Virus record (IMG/VR): IMGVR_UViG_3300047157_000059
Span: 1 to 42,724 of that record
Source of the DNA: a virus
Direction: 5' to 3' (one strand)
Length of the DNA stretch: 42,724 nt
Shown here in pieces: positions 22,598 through 31,412 of the stretch. Every line of letters starts with the position of its first letter. Position 1 is the stretch's first letter. The notes below the pieces were generated by a model. The model saw nothing but the letters and a program-made list of their open reading frames with translations, had not been told where the DNA came from and did no database searches. The translations under genes and the position numbers were made by a program.

Positions 22598-25500
22598 TTA
22601 TAAAGGGTAACTAAAACGTGGCGTTGAACTTTGCAATGCATCACCTAATGTTATACCCTTATCGTTTACACCAAGATTGTATTCCTTGAAACTACTAAGC
22701 TTTCCTAAGAAAGGTATTTCTTTAGTCAAGTAAAAGTTTCTTCTTGACTTGTCTCCCTTAAGTCCGTTTAAAATAATCTTGGTTAGCTGTTCTCCATGTG
22801 CCCATGTAGGACCAAGGAGGTCTGTACCACCATGAACACCTCTTCTAATAAGATTGTCCATTCTACTTTCATTCCATTTTTTATCCATACTATACAACGG
22901 ACTGACCGCTGAAAGTATTTTTTCTGGTGTACCAACAAGACCAGAAGATGTAACACCTCTTTGAATATATCCTTTAGGAGTTATCCATGCTGGTGCTCCA
23001 CCATATCGCCATTCGTCTTTTAACATTTGATTTAAAAAACCTAATGCTATCATTGTTGTTGCTATTGCAACTGCATTATATCTTGCTGAAGGGTCTGCTC
23101 TTTTAATTCTTCTCCAAATTTTAGGAAGAATAGAAGCTGTAAACACAGACATGAAACCATTGTATTGAGTAAAAACTCTATACGCTGGATTAGAATACCA
23201 TACAGGTCTGTTCATTGCTGTTGGATGTGCAATAGCATTATCAACCCAAGTCATTCTAGCAATGTCCATTGTGTTCATAAACTCTGGGTCTCTTGCAATC
23301 ATCTCTTCATACAAAGCTGTAGGTGAAGCTCCTGCACCAAGTCTACCTTTAGCCCAACCAACTAATACTTTATAGTCAGCAGCAGTTCGATCAGGGTCTA
23401 TGTTTAATTCTCTCATTCTTTCAAATGCATCTACATACAATCCACTACCACGACCTGCACTTCCTTCTGGAAACATTGCAAGAATTTCTAAGTCACCAAA
23501 GATTGCATCATTGGCTAGAGAAAGACGAGCTACCCTTGTAGCATCTGTATAAATTTTTAAAAGATTAACTGTAAAGAATGCTTTCATAATTGCTTCTTTA
23601 ATCTTAGATGATTTATATACAGCTTCATCAATACCTACTTGACCAATTGCACCGTGAGCTCCAGTATCATAACCATACCTATAAAAATCTACAAGGTTTC
23701 TTGTGTACTCTTCTTGTGTAACACCTGACTTAGGATTAATATATGACCAGTTACGTGAAACATCCATTCTCATTTTGTAAGACATCTCTCTAACACCTTG
23801 CTCTATTAAAGGCATTATCTTTTTATCTTTAGTTGCACCTAACAAAACGATTGCTGCTTCTGGTGCTGAAGCTAAAGCAGATAAATCCAAATGACCAAAG
23901 GTGTTGAAGAATGTAACATGTCCTATCATCCTTTCCATTCTTTTACTTTTGAGTCTTCTGTAATCACCACGACTTGCTGCTACAACATCAGTAAAAGTTG
24001 AAGCAATACGTGGGTCCCAGTCTTCACCCATACCATCTTTCATAATCTTGTAAAGCTTCATTAGGTTTTCACCGTCTTTACCAATGTATCTTCTGTCAAC
24101 AGCGTAGTTAACTTGTTCTTGCGTATTTTCTTTTATTCTTTGAAAGGGATTGTTTTCTAAAAACTTAGAATCATTTCCGAAAACATCTTCAAGTATTCCT
24201 TTAGCAGTCTTCAAAGACCTTGATGGAAAGTTCATGAATCCGAGCTCAGCAACTTGACTAATGTCATAACCTGCTGGACCATTTTCTAACATCTCATAAA
24301 AATCATTGGCTTGATCTTGTGTCCAACCATTCTTTTTAAGGGTATCAATAAACTCTTCTTTATTAGCAATAACAACATCTTTTTTTAATCGTCTGCTGTC
24401 TTGAAACCAAAAAGGTTTTTTACCGGGACCTACTCCTCTTAATAAACCATTAACAGTTGAATATAATCTATCGGTTATACCATTATTAGTTGCATCTTGA
24501 CCACCTATTTCTAATCTCAAAGATTCTAACTCACCTACAAAAGGTTGGAATCTTGCGTCTGTTTGTTTTGGTACAATGCCTTGTCGTCTTTGCTCAAGAT
24601 AATCTACAAAAAATTTAGTTGCATCTTCTTTTGTTCTGCCTGTATACAAACTATCTGTAGCCTGTATACCAACACCTAAAATTTTGTATAATCTATTTTC
24701 AACCATATTAATCTCAGCCAATAGACCAGACATTATCAATCTTTTCTTTTCTCCTAAATCTAAAGATTGTTGACTTGAAAGCTTACCGCCACCTGTTAAA
24801 GATTGCACAATCATAAAAGCTTTTTTAGCTTCGTCAGAAATATTTGGGTTATTAAGAACTTTGTTCTCCCAATAAGCTGGATTTTTTTGTGTAAACTTTT
24901 TTGGAAATTCTTTTACAGCTGTGTAAAAAGATTTAAGACCACCCCTAAACTTTGCTTTTTCCATTTGAGAACCTAAAGCAATTTCTTCTTTCATCTCTTC
25001 AATAACAGGTATAGAATTTACATTTGGAGCTCCCGCACCAGAGTTATAATATTCAGGTGAACCATACTCAGGACTTTCTGGAGGTGGCTCATTCTTAACT
25101 GGCTTGCTATCTTCTTTATAACCAAGCACTTCATCCATGTTATCTTCTAGTGTGCCGGACATCCAGTTTGGATCAGTCTTTTGATTTGTTGCAAATGTTC
25201 TTTGCACACTTTTAAATCCTGCAACTTCATTTACAGCTGTTGTAGTTCCTCTAATTGTTCCACCAAGAAATATACCACCAGCTGCTGCGTTAGCCATAAT
25301 TCTTTGGTACTCATCCATATCAAAAGGTATTCTTATATCTTCATCAGTTCCATATCTACCACCCTGATATGAAATAGTTTCTTGTCCCATTTCAGTTATG
25401 CCTTCTAAAGTTGCACCAGTAAGCACACCTTTAGTTGTTGATTTTGCTAACAAAGTTTTACTCATTTGTAATGCAGCAATCATTTCTAAATCTTTAATAA

Positions 25501-26752
25501 CTTGTGCAGTTATTATTCCAGCCTCACTGTTAACAAGAGCTCTTGATTGTTCAATTGGTAAAGAATTTTTTTTAGAATGTGCTTGTGCAACTTGTTCTAA
25601 TGCATCTTTCTTCATCATTTGACCAGCTTTAAATATTCCTTTTAGTCCAACTTTATCTAACAACGCCATACCAATACCGCCACTAAATGCAATACCAGCA
25701 TTCTTTTGATCCATACCACCTTCCATGTTGCCGTATATTTCACCCATGTATACCCACGCAACAGGTGCTTGCCATCTTAAAGCTGCACCAAAAGCAAGAC
25801 CTAGTGCTCCAGTTAATGGCGCACTTGCTGTAGCAATAGAGCCAGCAACAGCTGAACCTACAATTCCTATAATGTAAGGTAAGGCAACACCAACTGAAGT
25901 TTGCGACCAGTCTGCTAAATCACTTATAGTTTTAACATGTGTAAAGTCATTATTTATTTTTGGCATGTCAGCTAATATAGCTGCAGATTCACGTGCTCTT
26001 TGTTCTCCCATTTCATACCAGTCTTTACTGCCAACTATATCTCCCATAGCAGCCAATGCATTGTTTGCACTTTCTTTTATAGTTTGCATTCCATAAGCCC
26101 AACCACCTCCAGTAAAAGCTTCATTGGCTTTATTCTCTAGAGTTCTATCGCCTCTTCTAAACTCTACATCGTGTCCAAAAAAAGGACTGTAAGATTGACC
26201 GTAAGCATCTGCATAATTAGACAGCTCTCTTTCATCTAAAGCTTTTGTTTTGAAACCAACATAAGTATCTTTCTTATATTGATTAATTTTTTCTCTGGCT
26301 TGTGCCCATATATCATCAGGCTGGTCGCCAGATACTTCGTCAACAAAAGCTCTTTGAAACGCACCCATGTCTGCAAGCTCTTGTTGTACTGGGTTTGTTG
26401 GTTGTGCAACACCTTCAAAGACAGCTTTGTTTTGAAAACTTCTACCGTTTTCATTTTCCATGCCACCTAAATCTCTATCATAATATCCTTTTTCTCCAGT
26501 ACGATAAAGATTGTCATACTCACTATCTGTCCACAACTCTTCATAAAGATTTTTGTAAAACTGCCCACCCCAATCAGCTGTTTTTAAACCTTCCTCTGTA
26601 AGATGTTGTATTTCAGGAGCGTTCATACCTTCAAAACGTACAGAACCTTTTTGATCTGCAACTGTATCAGCATCTATAGTACGAGTTGTAGGTAACATAT
26701 CAATTAAACTTGATAGCTGAGGTGTGATTCTTCTTGACATTCTAGTAGCCAT
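22598..26752 (-). CDS. Giant internal virion (ejection) protein with nuclease-like N-terminus
   Basis: A 1384-residue protein between other internal virion proteins, like T7 gp15/gp16 in position and size. Residues about 24-97 resemble the staphylococcal nuclease core: IDADTV (Asp27, Asp29, Thr30), VRFEGMNAPE (Arg39, Glu47) and YDRDLGG (Arg93, at the place of the catalytic Arg in YGR-x-L). Residues about 290-350 include a long Gly/Ala-rich hydrophobic block (YIIGIVGSAVAGSIATAS...), suited to membrane insertion during ejection. The remainder is mostly helical. It begins behind AGGAG and lies 11 bases from the 1389-residue gene. Whether the nuclease-like part is active is unknown. Confidence 0.7.
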   Translation of the reverse strand: MATRMSRRITPQLSSLIDMLPTTRTIDADTVADQKGSVRFEGMNAPEIQHLTEEGLKTADWGGQFYKNLYEELWTDSEYDNLYRTGEKGYYDRDLGGMENENGRSFQNKAVFEGVAQPTNPVQQELADMGAFQRAFVDEVSGDQPDDIWAQAREKINQYKKDTYVGFKTKALDERELSNYADAYGQSYSPFFGHDVEFRRGDRTLENKANEAFTGGGWAYGMQTIKESANNALAAMGDIVGSKDWYEMGEQRARESAAILADMPKINNDFTHVKTISDLADWSQTSVGVALPYIIGIVGSAVAGSIATASAPLTGALGLAFGAALRWQAPVAWVYMGEIYGNMEGGMDQKNAGIAFSGGIGMALLDKVGLKGIFKAGQMMKKDALEQVAQAHSKKNSLPIEQSRALVNSEAGIITAQVIKDLEMIAALQMSKTLLAKSTTKGVLTGATLEGITEMGQETISYQGGRYGTDEDIRIPFDMDEYQRIMANAAAGGIFLGGTIRGTTTAVNEVAGFKSVQRTFATNQKTDPNWMSGTLEDNMDEVLGYKEDSKPVKNEPPPESPEYGSPEYYNSGAGAPNVNSIPVIEEMKEEIALGSQMEKAKFRGGLKSFYTAVKEFPKKFTQKNPAYWENKVLNNPNISDEAKKAFMIVQSLTGGGKLSSQQSLDLGEKKRLIMSGLLAEINMVENRLYKILGVGIQATDSLYTGRTKEDATKFFVDYLEQRRQGIVPKQTDARFQPFVGELESLRLEIGGQDATNNGITDRLYSTVNGLLRGVGPGKKPFWFQDSRRLKKDVVIANKEEFIDTLKKNGWTQDQANDFYEMLENGPAGYDISQVAELGFMNFPSRSLKTAKGILEDVFGNDSKFLENNPFQRIKENTQEQVNYAVDRRYIGKDGENLMKLYKIMKDGMGEDWDPRIASTFTDVVAASRGDYRRLKSKRMERMIGHVTFFNTFGHLDLSALASAPEAAIVLLGATKDKKIMPLIEQGVREMSYKMRMDVSRNWSYINPKSGVTQEEYTRNLVDFYRYGYDTGAHGAIGQVGIDEAVYKSSKIKEAIMKAFFTVNLLKIYTDATRVARLSLANDAIFGDLEILAMFPEGSAGRGSGLYVDAFERMRELNIDPDRTAADYKVLVGWAKGRLGAGASPTALYEEMIARDPEFMNTMDIARMTWVDNAIAHPTAMNRPVWYSNPAYRVFTQYNGFMSVFTASILPKIWRRIKRADPSARYNAVAIATTMIALGFLNQMLKDEWRYGGAPAWITPKGYIQRGVTSSGLVGTPEKILSAVSPLYSMDKKWNESRMDNLIRRGVHGGTDLLGPTWAHGEQLTKIILNGLKGDKSRRNFYLTKEIPFLGKLSSFKEYNLGVNDKGITLGDALQSSTPRFSYPL

Positions 26753-26766
26753 AAGACTCCTGTAAA

Positions 26767-28833
26767 TTATGTTTTAATTTTTGAATTATCTTCAAGATAT
26801 TTTTTAAGCACTGTGTTTCTATCTTTAATACTACTCTTTTGTAAAACAGTATCAAAGTTAATACCTAAAGTATCATTTGTTTTTCCTGCAAGTTCAGTAA
26901 GAACAAAACGAGTGAATGGTCCAATACCTTTATTGTATGCCATCTTTTCGTTTCTACGAAAATTTTGTGGCTGGTATTTTCTATAATCTTCATAATCTTT
27001 TTGTAGTAAAAGCATTGTAGTCTCTTCACCTATTGCATTACCTTTTGCAGTTTTTAGTTTTGCAATTTCTTGAACTAAAGTACCAAGTCTTAAAGTCATC
27101 TTATGTCCAGTTCTAGTGCCATCAACTAAAGAAGCAGGGTCGACGTAATGCATTGGAGCTTGTTCTTCACCTTTAAGTTTTGTTAATGGAACATGATTAG
27201 GTTTACTAGTTGCTCCTCCAGCTAAGTAACTATGAGAAGGGCTAATTATATTAGGACTAATTTCCGTATACTTTTCAACCTCAAGCTTAGTAAACATTTC
27301 TTGTGCATATGCTTTAGCATCAGGTGCGCCTAAACTATTATAATATAAAGACTGATGAATGAAATTTTCTAATGCACCAGACATTGCATACATTTGTTGT
27401 GGTTCATTTAAATTTAATTTAAATCCATCAGGACTTGAGGCTTCTATTTCAGCCATAAAACCAGCCATTTGTTGCGTTACAGATTGTCCAACTAATCCAG
27501 AATTTTCATATGCGTCTGTATCTTTGGCACTTTCAATCATTTCTTGCAACACTTTTGCACCAAGATCTATATTATCTTTTAATCTTTTTGCTTCTGCAGC
27601 TTTCTTTTCTTTTGTAGTTTTAGCATCTTGTTCCATAGCTTTTAGTGCTACTGCTTCTTCAAAGTCTCTTTGAGATTTGGCAGAATCGTATGCAAAATCA
27701 CGTTGTTCTTTAGCCATTTGTTTAGCTAACTCTGCTTCAGCTTCTGCTTTTGTTTTAGCTTCTAAAGCATCTGCTGCATAATCATCTGCAACCACACCAA
27801 AACCTGTGTTCATAGCTGTAGTAAAGTCATCACCAAATAACATAGCCATCATTGCAATAGCCATAGCTTTTCTAAATTTTTGATCTACAGTAGGTGAGTC
27901 TTTAAGAGCTTGTAAATAATCTTCAGCTTCTTTTTCAGCCTCTGCATCTGTATGTTGGTCAGCCCAAGTTGCAAAATCATTTAGAACTTTAATGCTAGCA
28001 CCAGAAGGGTCTTGTTTTTTTATTTCTTTAAGTGCATCAACAATTACAGGTGCAACTAAATCGTCATCACTTCCATCTGCTTCGTCAATATTTTCAAAAA
28101 CTTTTGCATCTTCTTCTAAAATTGAATCATAATCACCACTATGAGGATCGGGTAAATAACTATAACTACCGCTCAATGCAGCCTCTTCATTTAATAAATC
28201 ATTGTATGCTGACTGAGCACTCCAAGCTATATAATCTTCTTTTGTTCCTTCTTGATATGGTGTTTGCACAGTAGAAACATTAAGGTCTTCTTCTAAATCA
28301 TTTGTTCCTGTGTTTTTTGCTTTACCAAGCCTGCTCTCTGGACCATCAGCCATAGACATATCAAACATACTTAAATCTGTGTACTGTGGTATTTGTTTTG
28401 TGCCTTCTAAATAATCATCGTAAGGTATATAACCATTATGTCGATTAGACCAAACCATTTTTTGTCCGCCCGGTGCAGTAATAATTTCTGAATACTCATC
28501 TACATCTTCGTCAATTTCTGGTTCAACAACCACAGGCTGTGCAATTGATGGTTGTGCAATTACTTCATAATTTTGTTGCTCATCCATCATATCGAATATT
28601 GATGCTGGTTGCGTAGTTACTACTTTAGTCTTACTACCATCTTCTAATATTTCTTCATCAGTATTTGTTAATGTTTCACCATCAAAAGTTTGTGACATTG
28701 TATACTTAGCTTTTTTTGCTTGTCTAGTAGGACTGCCTGTACCACCTTCGCTATAATTACCAAAATTAGTTGCTTGGTTTTGATATCTTTTTTCCGCCAT
28801 CCGTCTATCAAATATTTCTTTTGCTGTAGCCAT
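26767..28833 (-). CDS. Internal virion/structural protein with coiled coil
   Basis: A 688-residue protein from the ATG at 28833, chosen because AAGGAG lies just ahead; an upstream ATG at 28878 would add 15 residues without a good SD. The N-terminal 250 residues are acidic and low in complexity. The middle (about 350-450) is a long charged coiled coil (AKTKAEAEAELAKQMAKEQRDF...KKAAEAKRLKDN), and the C-terminus is mixed. Its place upstream of the two giant proteins suggests an inner-core or ejection protein. No enzymatic motif is seen. Confidence 0.65.
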   Translation of the reverse strand: MATAKEIFDRRMAEKRYQNQATNFGNYSEGGTGSPTRQAKKAKYTMSQTFDGETLTNTDEEILEDGSKTKVVTTQPASIFDMMDEQQNYEVIAQPSIAQPVVVEPEIDEDVDEYSEIITAPGGQKMVWSNRHNGYIPYDDYLEGTKQIPQYTDLSMFDMSMADGPESRLGKAKNTGTNDLEEDLNVSTVQTPYQEGTKEDYIAWSAQSAYNDLLNEEAALSGSYSYLPDPHSGDYDSILEEDAKVFENIDEADGSDDDLVAPVIVDALKEIKKQDPSGASIKVLNDFATWADQHTDAEAEKEAEDYLQALKDSPTVDQKFRKAMAIAMMAMLFGDDFTTAMNTGFGVVADDYAADALEAKTKAEAEAELAKQMAKEQRDFAYDSAKSQRDFEEAVALKAMEQDAKTTKEKKAAEAKRLKDNIDLGAKVLQEMIESAKDTDAYENSGLVGQSVTQQMAGFMAEIEASSPDGFKLNLNEPQQMYAMSGALENFIHQSLYYNSLGAPDAKAYAQEMFTKLEVEKYTEISPNIISPSHSYLAGGATSKPNHVPLTKLKGEEQAPMHYVDPASLVDGTRTGHKMTLRLGTLVQEIAKLKTAKGNAIGEETTMLLLQKDYEDYRKYQPQNFRRNEKMAYNKGIGPFTRFVLTELAGKTNDTLGINFDTVLQKSSIKDRNTVLKKYLEDNSKIKT

Positions 28834-28846
28834 TGCTATCTCCTTA

Positions 28847-29434
28847 TCAAATAAATCTAAGAAACTTAGAAAGTCCACCAGAATTATTTTTTACAGTAGG
28901 CTGTTCATCAAAGTATCTGCTTTTGTAATTTGGATAAAGAACTTGATTGTTTTTAGTGTCGTCTGCAAATCCACTAGTTTTTGTTTCAGTTCCTTCTAAA
29001 CTTTTGATTTCTTGCAAGTTATCAAAAAATTCTATTTCTAATGCACTGGGTTCACCAGCATAACTTCCTGATTCACGTGGGTTAAAAGCTGGAACATAAT
29101 CAGGATTTAGAGTAATTATTTCACCGTTCATGCCGGGAAGCTCTGTAGTAATTATTGGAGAGACACCAGGAGTTGGCTGTTTTCTATTAGCCTTTTCACT
29201 TTTGTGTTGCTTTAATAATTTTTTATTTCTTTGAACTAATTGTGCATGTCTTTCTTTTTTGCTAACTTTATCTGCATTCATTGCTTCATCTATCATTGAT
29301 CCTAAAGCAGAAGCCATCTTATCACCTAGACCTTTCTTTTTCTTTTCTGGTTTGATAGCTCCCGGAGCTCCAAGCGGAGACATCCTACCTCTGGCTTGCA
29401 AACTATTGTATAAGGGTGCATATGTATTTGCCAT
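28847..29434 (-). CDS. Hypothetical structural protein
   Basis: A 195-residue basic protein. A low-complexity Gly/Pro/Lys N-terminus (MSPLGAPGAIKPEKKKKGLG) precedes a Lys/Asn/Gln-rich middle and a polar C-terminus. No domain recognised. It shares start/stop overlap (TAATG) with its upstream neighbour and sits among internal virion genes, so a particle role is inferred only from context. Confidence 0.55.
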   Translation of the reverse strand: MANTYAPLYNSLQARGRMSPLGAPGAIKPEKKKKGLGDKMASALGSMIDEAMNADKVSKKERHAQLVQRNKKLLKQHKSEKANRKQPTPGVSPIITTELPGMNGEIITLNPDYVPAFNPRESGSYAGEPSALEIEFFDNLQEIKSLEGTETKTSGFADDTKNNQVLYPNYKSRYFDEQPTVKNNSGGLSKFLRFI

Positions 29435-30033
29435 TAATAATCTCCTGTATATTTTTTCCAGTTCAAACCACTAGAAGGTTTGCTGCCTCCACCTAAACCA
29501 TAGCCACTAGATTTACCTTTGTTCATATAATAACTTGGCTTACTAGGTTTGTTAGGGTTTTTCCAAGCAGATGTTTTTTTAGTACTGCTTAGAGGTGCTA
29601 ATGTATCTTTACGAGTAATACCTAATTTAGTTCCTCCTTGACCATCAGGAACAGGTCCCCATAAATTATCTGTACCCGCAACTTGATTAATTATATTTTG
29701 TCTGTCTATAGCAAACTGATCCCAATCTTTATTAGGATATTTATATTTTAATTCTTCTATAGCTGCTTCATCTAATTGATCCGAATATTTTGCAGCGTAC
29801 TGGTCAGTAGCTACTTTAAATCCACCGGGATAATCATGTGCAGCAATAGTTCTTTCCATGTCATTCATTGGTCGTTGTCCGCCAAAGCCCATACTAAAAC
29901 CACCACCGCCACCACCACCAGACATAGGTTCGCCCATTGGATTAGAAGCTTCAAGAGGATTGTATCCAATTCTTTCAAGTTGTGACTTTGCTATACCAAA
30001 CATACCTAATGGTCCCATTGTTTTTGGATGCAT
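29434..30033 (-). CDS. Hypothetical structural protein, Gly/Met-rich
   Basis: A 199-residue protein. The N-terminus contains GNP-rich and polyglycine segments (SGGGGGGGFSMGFGG), and the C-terminus is Ser/Lys/Gly-rich. The middle (ATDQYAAKYSDQLDEAAIEELKYKYPNKDW) is helical. Disordered Gly-rich proteins like this occur near internal core genes of podoviruses. Overlaps on both sides show tight coupling. Confidence 0.55.
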   Translation of the reverse strand: MHPKTMGPLGMFGIAKSQLERIGYNPLEASNPMGEPMSGGGGGGGFSMGFGGQRPMNDMERTIAAHDYPGGFKVATDQYAAKYSDQLDEAAIEELKYKYPNKDWDQFAIDRQNIINQVAGTDNLWGPVPDGQGGTKLGITRKDTLAPLSSTKKTSAWKNPNKPSKPSYYMNKGKSSGYGLGGGSKPSSGLNWKKYTGDY

Positions 30034-30632
30034 TATTTACCTCCTTGGTCTGACTCAGTTCTTGTTTTCTTAGATGCAATGTTAGAAAACATTTCACCTA
30101 ATTGTGTCAGTCCAGTATAACCAGCATCATTAACATTCTGTTGTTGTTGCTGTTGAGCTTGACCAATCTGTGCCATTTGTCCAGCACCTGTGCCTTGTGC
30201 TTGTAATGCTGCTTGTGTATTTGCAAAATCCATTTGTTGTTTTTGCATATCTATTTGACCAAACGATGCTGCTAAATCATTAGCAATAGATTGATTATTA
30301 AGCATCTGTCGAGAACCACCAAGACCTCCCATACGTCCAGCTGCAGCAGAGTTTAAACCTAAAGCTTGTAACGCTTCATTCTTGGCTTGCTGTCTCATTC
30401 CAGACAAATCTGTTTGACCAGCCATGCCTGCAAGCTGACCTTCCAGTCCTATCTGCGTGTTACCCGCAGCAATACCAGCAGCTTGTGCATCTTTCTGTGC
30501 TTGTGTAAAACCAGCAACATTACCTAGCTGTCCAGTATCATAAAGATTCTGCGCATCATCTAATATCTTTTTAGCTTGATCTTTATAATCATCCGCATAA
30601 GATGTTATTGATGTCATTGTACTATTCGCCAT
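30033..30632 (-). CDS. Ala/Gln-rich internal virion protein (gp14-like by position)
   Basis: A 199-residue helical protein, extremely rich in Ala, Gln and Gly (QAAGIAAGNTQIGLEGQLAGMAG..., then a Q6 run near 160). Such small Ala/Gln-rich helical proteins preceding two larger internal proteins resemble the T7 gp14-gp15-gp16 series in layout. Similarity in sequence is too weak to claim homology. It overlaps the gene ahead by 11 bases. Confidence 0.5.
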   Translation of the reverse strand: MANSTMTSITSYADDYKDQAKKILDDAQNLYDTGQLGNVAGFTQAQKDAQAAGIAAGNTQIGLEGQLAGMAGQTDLSGMRQQAKNEALQALGLNSAAAGRMGGLGGSRQMLNNQSIANDLAASFGQIDMQKQQMDFANTQAALQAQGTGAGQMAQIGQAQQQQQQNVNDAGYTGLTQLGEMFSNIASKKTRTESDQGGK

Positions 30633-31059
30633 CGGCTTTCTCCTTGATTAACTTACGCATAGTTGTATACCTTTCAGTCCAACCTGCTTTTTCTAATTGT
30701 TTAACAAACCCTTTACGACCTGTTAACTCTAACATGTCTATAGGTTGACCTTTCATTTCCATTTCAAACATAGCTGACCACTCACATAAATCACCATCTG
30801 TTTCACCAGCTAATGTAATTATGTGTAGAGCCACAAATCCTTCGTATTGGACGACTCTTGTTGAACCTAGTGCTACCCCCTTGCCATCCTTATAAACTTG
30901 CCATATCTGGTAAATTTGGGGCTGTGAGACACTATTAAGTATAATTTGTGCTGCACTTCTCTCACCGTCTGAATACTCTAGTGCTTTTTCTAATTCTGTT
31001 TTAATTGATTTATAATTAAGAAGTATATCTTCTCCTACTATTCTTTGTATCGTGTACAT
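30622..31059 (-). CDS. Small virion-module protein, possibly GNAT-like
   Basis: A 145-residue protein. The strand-helix pattern with YQIWQVYKDGKGVALGSTRVVQYEGFVALHIITLAG, then a helix with RKGFVKQLEKAGWTERYTTMRK, resembles the acetyltransferase-fold proteins found in podovirus tail/internal modules. The canonical acetyl-CoA R/Q-x2-G-x-G/A loop is not clear, so catalysis is doubtful. Its start overlaps the preceding stop by one base. Confidence 0.45.
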   Translation of the reverse strand: MYTIQRIVGEDILLNYKSIKTELEKALEYSDGERSAAQIILNSVSQPQIYQIWQVYKDGKGVALGSTRVVQYEGFVALHIITLAGETDGDLCEWSAMFEMEMKGQPIDMLELTGRKGFVKQLEKAGWTERYTTMRKLIKEKADGE

Positions 31060-31412
31060 TATGGCTCCGTTGGGAATACAATATCCTCCACGTTTGTGTA
31101 ATCTTGTGGAAGGTCTCTCAGCTTTTGTCTATATGTTCTCCATGCTGCTTGATCGGAGCCTGCGTAACTAGGCAAGTCTCTCCAATCAGAAGCAGCAAGA
31201 AATCTATTTCTACACAATTTAACTTCTGTCCATGTCATTGGAATAAAATCATAATTGTGTCTATCTAATTTCATTTTACCTACAACCGGTGTTGTTTTAT
31301 AATCGGCTGTTAATACAAAATCTCTATCTATATCTTTTTTAGCTTTGGCTTGGTCAGCAGTTAAACCTGTGTATAAAACATTATTGTGTTTTGAATCAAT
31401 TAAAGTAAACAT
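31059..31412 (-). CDS. Tail fibre assembly chaperone-like protein
   Basis: A 117-residue protein. The C-terminal segment W-R-T-Y-R-Q-K-L-R-D-L-P-Q-D-Y (about 90-104) followed by VFPTEP matches the phage tail assembly chaperone type (W-x2-YRQ-x-LRD-[LI]P...P). It lies directly downstream of the glycine-rich fibre gene with one-base overlap, as expected for a fibre chaperone. Confidence 0.75.
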   Translation of the reverse strand: MFTLIDSKHNNVLYTGLTADQAKAKKDIDRDFVLTADYKTTPVVGKMKLDRHNYDFIPMTWTEVKLCRNRFLAASDWRDLPSYAGSDQAAWRTYRQKLRDLPQDYTNVEDIVFPTEP

